From Lacibacter cauensis (GTDB lineage: Bacteria > Bacteroidota > Bacteroidia > Chitinophagales > Chitinophagaceae), in NCBI RefSeq assembly GCF_007830055.1, contig NZ_VLLE01000004.1, positions 737,217-801,216 of the forward strand: a DNA stretch of 64,000 bases, in the 5' to 3' direction. This document shows, one piece after another, positions 1 to 7,273 of the stretch; within the stretch, counting starts at the first letter, position 1, and the number at the start of each line of letters is the position of its first letter. Under the pieces are notes generated by a model that ran no database searches, was not told where the DNA came from, and saw only the letters and a list, made by a program, of their open reading frames with translations. The position numbers and the translations under genes are program-made.

Positions 1-1
1 A

Positions 2-226
2 GATGTGGTTATTACACCAACCTTTGGCGGCAGTCAGCTGGCAGTTACAAACCTTACTGGCCATCCTGCACTTTGCATGCCTACCGGTTTTAACCAGCGT
101 AAGCTGCCAACCAGCATCAGCTTTATTGGTAAACTGTACGATGAAGCTACTTTGTTACAGGTGGGTGCGTTGTTTCAACAGGCTACACAATGGCATGAAG
201 TACATCCGCCAATGTTCATGCAGTAA
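2..226 (+). CDS. Amidase family protein, C-terminal fragment
   Basis: The frame is open from the window edge, so only the last 74 residues are present. The residues VITPTFGG followed by NLTGHPAL and PTGF match the C-terminal end of amidase-signature enzymes (GatA-like amidases that hydrolyse amide bonds with a Ser-Ser-Lys triad). In that family the NLTGxPA stretch lies near the C terminus. The catalytic triad would be upstream of the window, so substrate and cellular role cannot be judged. The remaining stretch to the DUF3817 gene (227-320) holds nothing I recognise. The family call is good for a fragment; the subfamily is open. Confidence 0.75.
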   Translation, partial: DVVITPTFGGSQLAVTNLTGHPALCMPTGFNQRKLPTSISFIGKLYDEATLLQVGALFQQATQWHEVHPPMFMQ

Positions 227-320
227 AAATGCCAACAAGCATGCGCTGATCTGTCTTTTTCGAAAAGGAAAAGGACTTGTAACTGCAGTACAGAAAGAAT
301 GAATAGAGAACTGTTCAGCC

Positions 321-629
321 TTATTTAGCAGAGAGCAGTTCTTCTTCTTTCTTCAACTGCCTGTCGTACACAAATGTTCCGAGCGGCAACCATGCAGCAA
401 CAAAAGCATAGATGAATTTTTTAAACGGCCAGTTGTACACTTCTTTTACATAATAAGCTTGTGCCACATACAGCACAAACAATAAGCCATGCGCCCAACC
501 GGTATACTTCACTGCCAATGGCAAATCGAAGATGTACTTCAACGGCATGGCAATAAGCAACAGTACCAAAAACGAAATACCTTCTGCAATACCTGTTTTG
601 CGTAAGAGCTGTAATGGCTTTTTATTCAT
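321..629 (-). CDS. DUF3817 membrane protein
   Basis: A 102-residue protein with three hydrophobic segments (about residues 15-35, 44-62 and 73-90). It has the layout and motifs of DUF3817: a GIAEGISFL-type first helix, a GWAHGLLF segment in the middle, and a charged KKEEE tail. DUF3817 proteins are small inner-membrane proteins of unknown function, often described as related to transporter-associated membrane domains. It lies 21 bp downstream of the MerC-like gene on the same strand, so the two are probably co-transcribed and share its metal-type control. The reaction, if any, is unknown. Confidence 0.8.
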   Translation of the reverse strand: MNKKPLQLLRKTGIAEGISFLVLLLIAMPLKYIFDLPLAVKYTGWAHGLLFVLYVAQAYYVKEVYNWPFKKFIYAFVAAWLPLGTFVYDRQLKKEEELLSAK

Positions 630-650
630 GATGGGAATAACGTGGAGAAA

Positions 651-1049
651 TCAATGATTACAATCGGTGCTGTGGCAATGATTTGCTTGGCGGCAAAACC
701 GGTGATTGAGCATGTGTGCTGTAATAATCAACGCAACCGCAGGCACTACAAATACAAAAGAAGAATAAGGGAATTTTACAAACTGGTTGGCCGTAAACAA
801 GCCCATGGCAACGGTAAACGGCACTAATGTTCCCCAATGATGATGGTGCTTTTTATAGCCATGCCAAAGAGTACTGAAGCCAATAACAAATGCTGCACCT
901 AAGAGCAATATTTCCACAAATACATTGTGGATGATGTTGACTCCGAATAGAGGAAGGCTGGTAATAAACAAGGGCACCACAGCACAGTGGATGGCACAGG
1001 CTACAGATGCGGCGATTCCTAAGGCTTCCCAGTTAATGCGAAAATTCAT
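651..1049 (-). CDS. MerC-domain membrane protein
   Basis: A 132-residue membrane protein of the MerC family, members of which carry mercury or other soft or transition metals across the inner membrane. The first helix holds the paired cysteines typical of MerC (ACAIHCAVVP), a HHHH cluster sits after helix two, and the C terminus is rich in His and Cys (HCHSTDCNH). The open frame extends to 1088, but the residues before MNFRINWE lie inside the promoter and operator, so I start at 1049. A Fur/Zur-type repressor gene sits across the divergent promoter, which suggests a role in zinc or iron rather than mercury. That is inference. Confidence 0.8.
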   Translation of the reverse strand: MNFRINWEALGIAASVACAIHCAVVPLFITSLPLFGVNIIHNVFVEILLLGAAFVIGFSTLWHGYKKHHHHWGTLVPFTVAMGLFTANQFVKFPYSSFVFVVPAVALIITAHMLNHRFCRQANHCHSTDCNH

Positions 1050-1058
1050 AAAGGACAG

Positions 1059-1066
1059 CAAAAATA
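1059..1066 (-). promoter_or_regulatory. Promoter of the MerC-like gene (-7 element TATTTTTG)
   Basis: Read on the minus strand the element is TATTTTTG, an exact match to the Bacteroidota -7 consensus TAnnTTTG. A TTG at 1086-1088 lies 19 bp upstream, the usual -33 spacing. It sits 9 bp before the chosen ATG at 1049. Confidence 0.65.
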
Positions 1067-1070
1067 CATA

Positions 1071-1089
1071 TTTGCAATTGTGTTGCAAA
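1071..1089. promoter_or_regulatory. Inverted-repeat operator, probable Fur/Zur site
   Basis: A perfect 7-bp inverted repeat with a 5-bp spacer (TTTGCAA, N5, TTGCAAA). It covers the -33 element and spacer of the MerC-like promoter and lies about 60 bp upstream of the SCO1 start. A Fur-family repressor is encoded in the divergent unit, so this is the natural candidate for its binding site. The assignment to Fur or Zur is inference. Confidence 0.6.
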
Positions 1090-1125
1090 TTTTATTTTCA
1101 AAGAACAATGCCTCTCTCCCGTTCG

Positions 1126-1133
1126 TACCTTTG
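1126..1133 (+). promoter_or_regulatory. Promoter of SCO1-fur unit (TACCTTTG)
   Basis: Exact TAnnTTTG -7 element ending 17 bp before the SCO1 ATG. No clear TTG at -33 is visible, which may mean the promoter depends on an activator or is weak. Confidence 0.55.
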
Positions 1134-1150
1134 CACTTTATTTTAAGCGT

Positions 1151-1807
1151 ATGTCGAAAAAATTGTGGTTCTACCTTGGCTTCTTTGTTTTGCTGTTAGG
1201 CGTTTTTTATCTGGCTATTTTCTGGGGTACCGACTTATGGCGAAAGAAATTACCGGTTATGAACGAGGTGAAAGAGTTTGCATTTGTGAATCAGCTGGGC
1301 GATACGGTCACCAATCAACAGGTTACGGGTAAAGTACAGGTGGTTGAATTTTTCTTTACAACCTGCACCGGTATTTGTCCAAAGATGAATACCAACATGA
1401 AAGACATTGTAAAAAACTTTGCTGAAGAGGAAGACTTTATTGTGTTGAGTCATACAGTTGATCCCGATAAAGATTCTGTTGCCCGGTTGAAGCATTATGC
1501 CGACTCCATGAAAATTGATCCGGCCAAATGGATGCTGCTCACCGGTACAAAAGAAAAACTGTACGAAGCTGCCCGCAAGAGTTATTTGTTAGATGATCAA
1601 AAAAACGGGCTCGACCCGATTGCCGATCAGTTTATTCATACACAGTTGTTTGCATTGGTAGATAAAAGTGGTCGTGTGCGTGGCATTTACGACGGACTGG
1701 ATAAAAAGGAGCTGGCGAAACTAAACGACGATATCAGCCTTATTTTAAAAGAGCGTTACGATGGGCCACGTTTTGTAAACGGTATTTTTCAGAATAATCC
1801 TAATTAA
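1151..1807 (+). CDS. SCO1/SenC family copper chaperone-like protein
   Basis: A 218-residue thioredoxin-fold protein anchored by one N-terminal membrane helix (residues 5-27), with the rest on the outside of the inner membrane. The SCO copper site is intact: C72 and C76 in TCTGICPKM and H163 in FIHTQ. SCO proteins deliver copper to the CuA centre of cytochrome oxidase or act as thiol oxidoreductases. Here the gene is not beside oxidase genes. It precedes a Fur-family gene by 13 bp and faces a MerC-like gene, so a link to metal stress is plausible. The ATG follows a good -7 element. Confidence 0.9.
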   Translation: MSKKLWFYLGFFVLLLGVFYLAIFWGTDLWRKKLPVMNEVKEFAFVNQLGDTVTNQQVTGKVQVVEFFFTTCTGICPKMNTNMKDIVKNFAEEEDFIVLSHTVDPDKDSVARLKHYADSMKIDPAKWMLLTGTKEKLYEAARKSYLLDDQKNGLDPIADQFIHTQLFALVDKSGRVRGIYDGLDKKELAKLNDDISLILKERYDGPRFVNGIFQNNPN

Positions 1808-1820
1808 TTAATTTTCGGGT

Positions 1821-2240
1821 ATGAGCGAAGCAATTAAAGATCTCCTGAAAAAAAATCATATGAGTGTAACCGACAGCAGGTTACAGATACTGGACATGTT
1901 CTACCATGCACCAGGTGCTCTTGCTCATGCTGATATTGAGAAAAAAGCAAGTGATAAAATTGATCGTGTTACCATTTACCGCACGCTTCAAACATTCGAA
2001 GAAAAAGGAATCATCCACACGATACCTACGGCGGACAACTCGGTGAAATATGCGTTGTGTAAAGATCAATGTGCCGAGGGTCACCACCACGATAACCATG
2101 TGCATTTTGTTTGCGACAAATGCAGTAAAACAATCTGCTTAGATGATGTGCATGTACCGGAAGTAAAACTGCCCAAAGGTTTTCAGCCACACCAAAGCAA
2201 TATGGTGGTGAACGGTTTTTGCAGCGATTGCAGAAGTTAA
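1821..2240 (+). CDS. Fur family transcriptional regulator (Zur-like)
   Basis: A 139-residue metal-responsive repressor. The N-terminal winged helix (residues 1-80) contains the recognition segment VTIYRTLQTFEEKGI. The dimerisation half has a His-rich metal site (EGHHHDNHVHF) and two CxxC pairs (CDKC and CSDC) for structural zinc. Family members act as Fur, Zur, PerR or Mur, and the sequence alone does not settle the metal. The presence of MerC-like and SCO1 genes at the same operator favours zinc or copper-zinc homeostasis. It is probably co-transcribed with SCO1 and autoregulated through 1071-1089. A strong hairpin terminator follows. Confidence 0.9.
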   Translation: MSEAIKDLLKKNHMSVTDSRLQILDMFYHAPGALAHADIEKKASDKIDRVTIYRTLQTFEEKGIIHTIPTADNSVKYALCKDQCAEGHHHDNHVHFVCDKCSKTICLDDVHVPEVKLPKGFQPHQSNMVVNGFCSDCRS

Positions 2241-2291
2241 CGCTAAGACCTGCCTGGCTGCAGACAGGGTTAAAAAAGAAAAAGAGTTGAA

Positions 2292-2320
2292 AGAGAAGCG
2301 TTGATGCGCTTCTCTTTTTT
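2292..2320 (+). terminator. Terminator after fur
   Basis: A 9-bp perfect stem (AGAGAAGCG/CGCTTCTCT) with a 6-base loop, followed by a run of T. It lies 50 bp after the Fur stop codon. Confidence 0.8.
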
Positions 2321-2395
2321 ATTGATAGCGCCAGATCTTAGTCCTGTTTCCAAACAACTTCCTCATTTCCTCCTTCCACTCTTTCATCCTCCTGG

Positions 2396-2444
2396 CAAAT
2401 TGTTGCTTCCTCTTTTACTTCTTCTCTCTTTTAATCTCTTAGAA
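2396..2444 (+). repeat. Pyrimidine-rich dispersed repeat end (CTCTTAG boundary)
   Basis: A T/C-rich stretch ending in TTTTAATCTCTTAG. The same ending recurs near 39260, 54900, 58115 and 59911, next to longer copies of a composite repeat. Here only this edge is recognisable. The rest of the gap between fur and the M3 peptidase holds only the two terminators. Confidence 0.4.
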
Positions 2445-2478
2445 ACAAAAATGCCCTGCCGTAGAAACGGCAGAGCAT
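2445..2478 (-). terminator. Terminator of the M3 peptidase gene
   Basis: A 12-bp stem with one mismatch (ATGCYCTGCCGT) and a 4-base loop, followed on the minus strand by a T-rich run. It is positioned 37 bp after the peptidase stop. Confidence 0.8.
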
Positions 2479-2514
2479 GATTAATGTTCTGATTTAGCAG
2501 TGCAAATATCGGTA

Positions 2515-4233
2515 TTAATTAAGATTATCCATTTCTGTTTTTACAAAATCCATCAGGGTTTTAATATGACCGGGCGAAAAATCGAATTTCAGCCCCGCAG
2601 TTTCGTAGAGCTGGGGCAGTGTTTTGGTGCCGCCAAGACTCAACGCATTCATGTAATGCTGTAACGCCTGCTGCTGGTTTTGCTTAAACTGCATCCACAA
2701 ACCAATTGCACCTAACTGCGCAATGCCGTATTCGATGTAGTAAAAGGGCACTTCAAACAAATGCAATTGGCGCTGCCATTCGTACGGACGGAACTGCTCC
2801 AATCCGGTGTAATCAATCAGCCCTGTGCTGTATTCATTCGCCAACTCCATCCACTTTGCACCACGCTCTTCGGCAGTATGGGTTGGGTTTTCGTAAATCC
2901 AGTGCTGGAACGCATCAATGCGGGCAATCCAAGGCAAAATTGTCAATACACGTTCCAGTTGTTTGAATTTTGCACGGCGTAACTCTTCTTTGTCTTTAAA
3001 GAAAATGGTCCAATGCTCCATGCTGAACAGCTCCATGGCCATACTGGCCACCTCTGCAATTTCAGCTCCGTATTCTTTAAAACCGGTAAGCTCAAGATTG
3101 TGTGTAAGGAACGAATGAATAGCATGACCGCCTTCGTGTACCATGGTGGTAACATCATCCAACGTACCTGCTGCATTCATAAAAATAAACGGAGCGCCTG
3201 TTTCTGCTAACGGCATATTGTAACCACCGGGAGCCTTGCCTTTACGGCTGTCGAGATCAAAACGCTTCAGCTCATTCATTTTGCGTAAGCAATCGGCGAA
3301 GAACGGGTTGAGTTGCTCAAAGCATTCAATCGTTTTTTCCGTCAACTCTGTTCCGTTAACGAAGGGTTGCAATGGCTCAATACCTGCAGGTTCAGCATCC
3401 ATATCCCACGGACGCAACTGCTCAACACCAATTGCTTTGCGTTGTTCTTCGTAAATAATTTTCACCAGCGGTACTACGTGTTGTTTAACAGCTTCATGAA
3501 AGTTGAAACAATCCTGCGGCGTATAATCGAAACGGCCGAGTTCTTTAAACTTATAATCACGGTAATTCTTAAAATCTGCATTCAGTGCAAGCTGATGACG
3601 TTTGGCAACCAGTTGATCAAACAGCTTATTCAGGGTTTCACGATCCTGGTAGCGACGGTTCTGCACTTTCATGTACACTTCTTCACGCAGCTTACGATCG
3701 GAACTTTCTAAAAATTTCGCTGCCTGTTGCAGTGTATATTCTTTGCCATTTACTTCTACGGTCATCTTACCTGCAATCTGGCCAAACTGTTGCTGCATTA
3801 CACTCAGCTCAGACATGATGGGAATATTTGCCTCCCGAAACAGCTCAATGCTTTTTTTAATGGAGCGGATATAGGTGAAATATTTTTCCGCATCCAGCTC
3901 TTTTGTAAAGGCACAATCAATCAGTTTACGGTTCAGCTTATCTGCATAAGGCTGCATCTTAGGCGCAATCTCTACATAGAAATAGTTGAAGGCTTCTTCG
4001 AGCGCTTTATTTTCGGTATCGCAGGTCATGCGTACCTGGCGCCAGCAGGCATCTTCACTAATCACAGCTTCCAGTTCGCTGCTGTCTTTTAACCATTGCT
4101 CCAGATCGGCTTTGCTGTTAATTGCACGGTCGAGCAATTGTGTAAAGTAGGGCTCCAGCGCATCCCAGGTGGTAATGGTAAAATCAGCGGGTAAAAACTT
4201 CCTTTCAATCGGTTTAATATCGGCACTATACAT
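2515..4233 (-). CDS. M3 family oligoendopeptidase (PepF-like)
   Basis: A 572-residue zinc metallopeptidase of family M3, with the length usual for the M3B oligoendopeptidase group. The zinc motif HEGGH is present in VHEGGHAIHSF, followed about 28 residues on by the third-ligand region (EIAEVASMAMEL). No signal peptide is seen, so it should act in the cytoplasm on short peptides released by other proteases or by import. It is transcribed alone, with its own terminator. The start MYSADIKPIE lies shortly upstream of conserved sequence and no better start is visible. Confidence 0.92.
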   Translation of the reverse strand: MYSADIKPIERKFLPADFTITTWDALEPYFTQLLDRAINSKADLEQWLKDSSELEAVISEDACWRQVRMTCDTENKALEEAFNYFYVEIAPKMQPYADKLNRKLIDCAFTKELDAEKYFTYIRSIKKSIELFREANIPIMSELSVMQQQFGQIAGKMTVEVNGKEYTLQQAAKFLESSDRKLREEVYMKVQNRRYQDRETLNKLFDQLVAKRHQLALNADFKNYRDYKFKELGRFDYTPQDCFNFHEAVKQHVVPLVKIIYEEQRKAIGVEQLRPWDMDAEPAGIEPLQPFVNGTELTEKTIECFEQLNPFFADCLRKMNELKRFDLDSRKGKAPGGYNMPLAETGAPFIFMNAAGTLDDVTTMVHEGGHAIHSFLTHNLELTGFKEYGAEIAEVASMAMELFSMEHWTIFFKDKEELRRAKFKQLERVLTILPWIARIDAFQHWIYENPTHTAEERGAKWMELANEYSTGLIDYTGLEQFRPYEWQRQLHLFEVPFYYIEYGIAQLGAIGLWMQFKQNQQQALQHYMNALSLGGTKTLPQLYETAGLKFDFSPGHIKTLMDFVKTEMDNLN

Positions 4234-4261
4234 AACAGGAATTTAAAATGATACAATAAAA

Positions 4262-4340
4262 AACGTCATTCCGGTTAAACGAGATAACTCAACTGCTTTT
4301 TGGAAAAAGATGAGCACGCTCAAAAGCCCGGCATGACGTT
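4262..4340. repeat. Imperfect inverted repeat between peptidase and DUF5606
   Basis: Arms AACGTCATTCCGG (4262-4274) and CCCGGCATGACGTT (4327-4340) are inverted copies with one mismatch, separated by about 50 bp. The layout resembles small REP or MITE-like hairpins found between Bacteroidota genes. It may also serve as terminator for the DUF5606 gene. Confidence 0.55.
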
Positions 4341-4369
4341 CTAAATTAAGACAGGATTTATAAGAAGTA

Positions 4370-4918
4370 TTAATCTTCTTTCTTCTTCTTGGCAGCCTTT
4401 TTCTTTGGCGCTTCTTCACCTGCTTCTTCTGCAGGAGCTTCTGCTTTTTTCTTCGCTGCTTTTTTTGCCGGCTTTGGTTCTTCTGCTTCAGCAACTACCT
4501 CTTCTTCAACGGGAGCTTCTTCTTCCAGCAGCTGCTCGCTTAACTTCAACTCAATACCTTTTGCGGTAATAACGCCAAACCACTTCACCATCTTCTTCAT
4601 ATCGCTGGCATACACACGCTCAAAATCAAGATCGGGATATACTTTTTCAAAATAAGCTTTTACGGCCTTTGCATCTTTCTCATCCGGTAATTTTCCACCA
4701 TCGGCGTGCATTGCTTTAAAAATATCAATGAGGTTTACGTTTTCACGAATGGTATATACTTCAATACTTTCCAGGTGCGAAAACTGGTGTTGACGGGTTG
4801 AAGCAAACTTGGTTGAATTATCTTCGAGTGAACGTACGATAGCACCATCGTTTTTGCTGCTAACAAGTTCAAACAAGCCGGGTAAGCCGGTAACTGCAAT
4901 TAATTTTCCGTATTCCAT
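4370..4918 (-). CDS. DUF5606 domain protein with Lys/Ala-rich tail
   Basis: A 182-residue protein whose first 130 residues (MEYGKLIAVTGLPGL onward) match the DUF5606 family of Bacteroidota, which has no known biochemical role. The last 50 residues are a low-complexity tail of Glu, Ala, Pro and Lys, including repeated KKAAKKK blocks as in histone-like tails, which may bind nucleic acid or simply be disordered. No membrane segment or signal peptide is seen. It is a single-gene unit; a near-consensus -7 element on the minus strand (TAACTTGC) lies just upstream. Confidence 0.82.
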   Translation of the reverse strand: MEYGKLIAVTGLPGLFELVSSKNDGAIVRSLEDNSTKFASTRQHQFSHLESIEVYTIRENVNLIDIFKAMHADGGKLPDEKDAKAVKAYFEKVYPDLDFERVYASDMKKMVKWFGVITAKGIELKLSEQLLEEEAPVEEEVVAEAEEPKPAKKAAKKKAEAPAEEAGEEAPKKKAAKKKKED

Positions 4919-5120
4919 AATTTTAAATTCAAGGGGTGCAAGTTAACGGATTTCGCTTAACCCGTTTTTAATTTTAGCTGTTAAAGCTTTATCAACAAAT
5001 AAGTACCTATTTAGCTGTAAACCAGCTGTTCTTACAATATTGGCCTCATTTTACCGTTAATTATCTGTCGTACAAACTATGAAAGCGGCTGCTACCTGTT
5101 TAGAATATTCCGAAACTCTT

Positions 5121-5128
5121 TATATTCG
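5121..5128 (+). promoter_or_regulatory. Probable promoter (TATATTCG)
   Basis: One mismatch to TAnnTTTG, 29 bp before the TTG start of the next gene. It supports transcription of that otherwise orphan gene. Confidence 0.4.
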
Positions 5129-5157
5129 TTAAAATCAAGTAACCCAAACTCCAGCGC

Positions 5158-5787
5158 TTGCAACAGACAATATCCGAAGTAAATTTCAACCGCATCAGTA
5201 ACGAACAGGTTGTTTCTTTCATTCACGATAATGAATTATATAAGCTGAACGATTTTGCAGCATTGGAATCGTTTTGTCCGAAAACAAATTGCACCAAGCA
5301 GTTTTACAAGCATCACAAAACATTTTTTATTGAAGAGCCGATTGAAAAAGTTTGGGATGCTTACAAAAATATTCATCCTAAAAAAGCCTGGTGTGGATCG
5401 ATGCTGCAGTTTGGTTTACAATACTGCCGCAACAATAACCAGCTTTCGTACATTGATGATGAATATACCGGGGCAAAAGCCGGGCAAATTGTGTTGATTC
5501 GTGTAAAGGCATTAGGTGGTTTGGCTAAAGTTGCTGTTGGGCACGAAATAACTTCCATTAACGACGAGCAACATACATTAGAAACAAGTTACCTCGTAAA
5601 AGGAAAATCGCTGGGCAGCCAACGCATACAACTCAGCACCTGTAACAAAGGATTCACCAAAATTTCGCATCACACTATTTACAAAAGTGGCTCCTGGCTG
5701 CGGGATAAACTTATTTATCCGTTCTTTCATACCAAAGCCATTCGTGAGTTTCACGATAATATCCGCAAATCACTTTCTAACCAGTAA
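5158..5787 (+). CDS. Uncharacterised protein, possibly SRPBCC-like
   Basis: A 209-residue soluble protein that I do not recognise with confidence. The only in-frame start that fits the promoter is TTG at 5158; the first internal Met is far downstream. The pattern of a middle region with alternating strands and the phrase FFIEEPIEKVWDAYKNI resembles the start of START/SRPBCC ligand-binding folds, in which a membrane-free cavity binds lipids or aromatic compounds. The C terminus (GSWLRDKLIYPFFHTKAI) is amphipathic. It is followed after 62 bp by an SDR gene with its own promoter. The function is unknown. Confidence 0.65.
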   Translation: MQQTISEVNFNRISNEQVVSFIHDNELYKLNDFAALESFCPKTNCTKQFYKHHKTFFIEEPIEKVWDAYKNIHPKKAWCGSMLQFGLQYCRNNNQLSYIDDEYTGAKAGQIVLIRVKALGGLAKVAVGHEITSINDEQHTLETSYLVKGKSLGSQRIQLSTCNKGFTKISHHTIYKSGSWLRDKLIYPFFHTKAIREFHDNIRKSLSNQ

Positions 5788-5827
5788 GTCACATAGGGAT
5801 TGTTTGATGTTTATTTCTGGTTTCGTT

Positions 5828-5835
5828 TATCTTTA
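5828..5835 (+). promoter_or_regulatory. Promoter of SDR gene (TATCTTTA)
   Basis: One mismatch to TAnnTTTG, with TTG at 5804-5806 at 21-bp spacing. It lies 14 bp before the ATG at 5850. Confidence 0.5.
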
Positions 5836-5849
5836 AACAAACACTTAAA

Positions 5850-6596
5850 ATGAACTGGAACAAGCGCATTGCAATTATCACGGGTGCCGGAAGTGGAATT
5901 GGTAAAGCCACCAAAAATTTACTACGTTCTAAAGGCTGTGTTGTGTACAACCTGGATGTGAATGATCTGGATGAAACAGACGGCAGTTATTTTATCGCCT
6001 GCAATGTGCGCAACCGACACGAAGTAAACGATGCTGTAGATAAAGTAGTAGCTGCCGAACAAAAAATCGATTTCCTGTTTTCCAATGCAGGCGTTCATTT
6101 GTTTGCCACATTGGAGCAAACAAGCGACGAGGAGTTGCAGCATGTGCTTGGTGTAAATGTGCTTGGCACCTATTACCTGTTACAAAAAGTAATTCCGGTC
6201 ATGAAAGCACAAAACAAAGGCAGCATTGTGTTAATGGGTTCCGATCAGTCATTTGTAGGAAAAGCAGCCAGCTCGGTATATGGCATGACCAAAGGAGCAA
6301 TTGCACAATTAACCAAAAGCACGGCTATTGATTACGCCGCATTTAATATTCGAGTTAACTGCATTTGCCCCGGCACCATTAATACACCGTTGCTGCACAA
6401 AGCGGTAGAGCATTACTCCAACATCAGCCATACTGCTAAAGATGAAATATATAAAAGCTTAGATACGGTACAACCCATGGGCCGCATTGGTAAGCCCGAA
6501 GAAATTGCTGCAACCGTTGCTTTTTTATTGTCTGATGAAAGCAGTTTTACCACCGGTAGTCTTATTGCTGTAGATGGCGGTTATGTTTGCCAATAA
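5850..6596 (+). CDS. SDR family oxidoreductase
   Basis: A 248-residue classical short-chain dehydrogenase/reductase. The dinucleotide motif TGAGSGIG is at residues 11-18, NAG at 79-81, catalytic S131, Y144 and K148 (YGMTK), and the C terminus ends in VDGGYVCQ. D36 at the end of strand 2 suggests a preference for NAD(H). The substrate cannot be inferred. The sequence resembles general sugar-alcohol or ketone dehydrogenases. It has its own promoter, and guanylate kinase follows with a separate one. Confidence 0.9.
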   Translation: MNWNKRIAIITGAGSGIGKATKNLLRSKGCVVYNLDVNDLDETDGSYFIACNVRNRHEVNDAVDKVVAAEQKIDFLFSNAGVHLFATLEQTSDEELQHVLGVNVLGTYYLLQKVIPVMKAQNKGSIVLMGSDQSFVGKAASSVYGMTKGAIAQLTKSTAIDYAAFNIRVNCICPGTINTPLLHKAVEHYSNISHTAKDEIYKSLDTVQPMGRIGKPEEIAATVAFLLSDESSFTTGSLIAVDGGYVCQ

Positions 6597-6638
6597 AGCT
6601 TAACAGTTGTGTTACAGTTAACATTGCTGCTATTCATT

Positions 6639-6646
6639 TAATTTTG
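6639..6646 (+). promoter_or_regulatory. gmk promoter (TAATTTTG), near-leaderless
   Basis: Exact TAnnTTTG element ending only 6 bases before the gmk ATG at 6653. Transcription starting the usual 5-7 bases downstream would give a transcript with almost no leader. Confidence 0.6.
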
Positions 6647-6652
6647 GGGCTT

Positions 6653-7231
6653 ATGGAACAGGCGCACCAGAAGATTATTATCATAACCGCACCATCCGGT
6701 GCAGGTAAAACTTCTATTACCAAAGAGCTGATGAAACGTTTTCCGCAGCTTTCATTTTCTATTTCAGCTGCAACACGTAAACCAAGAGCACACGAAACAG
6801 ATGGTAAGGATTATTATTTTTTGAGTGTTGAAGGTTTTCAGCAAAAAATACAGGAAGAAGCGTTTGTTGAATGGGAAATGGTGTATGAAGGAAATTACTA
6901 CGGTACCTTAAAAAGCGAAATGCAGCGCATCTGGAACAACAAGCAGGTGCCTGTGCTCGATATTGATGTGAAAGGTGCCATTCACGTGCAGGATTTATAT
7001 CCCAAACAAACATTATCGATTTTTATTGAACCGCCTTCTGTTGAAGAGCTTCGCCGCAGGCTGGAAAGCCGTGGCACCGAAACTGCCGACTCACTGGAAG
7101 CAAGGGTAAATAAAGCCGCTTACGAAATTTCATTCAAGCATTCATTTCAACATGTGATTTTAAACGATAACCTTGAAAGGGCTATTGCAGAAGCCATCAG
7201 CATTGTAGGTAATTTCATCGGCGCTGCTTAA
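6653..7231 (+). CDS. gmk: Guanylate kinase
   Basis: A 192-residue P-loop kinase that converts GMP and ATP to GDP and ADP in purine nucleotide synthesis. The Walker A motif APSGAGKTS is at residues 13-21, followed by the GMP-binding region (SAATRKPRAHETDGKDY, FVEWEMVYEGNYYG) and the lid arginines (ELRRRLESRGT). The open frame reaches back to 6587 into the SDR gene, but homologues start near MEQAHQK and the promoter lies at 6639-6646, so I choose 6653. Length and motifs are normal. Confidence 0.96.
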   Translation: MEQAHQKIIIITAPSGAGKTSITKELMKRFPQLSFSISAATRKPRAHETDGKDYYFLSVEGFQQKIQEEAFVEWEMVYEGNYYGTLKSEMQRIWNNKQVPVLDIDVKGAIHVQDLYPKQTLSIFIEPPSVEELRRRLESRGTETADSLEARVNKAAYEISFKHSFQHVILNDNLERAIAEAISIVGNFIGAA

Positions 7232-7273
7232 TTCCATTGTATTCTTTTGTAAAAACATTATTTTTAAAGTACT

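Noticed and set aside
4243..4494. Lys-rich open frame on the minus strand
   Set aside because: It is an alternative reading of the Glu/Lys-rich tail of the DUF5606 gene and has no start signal of its own.
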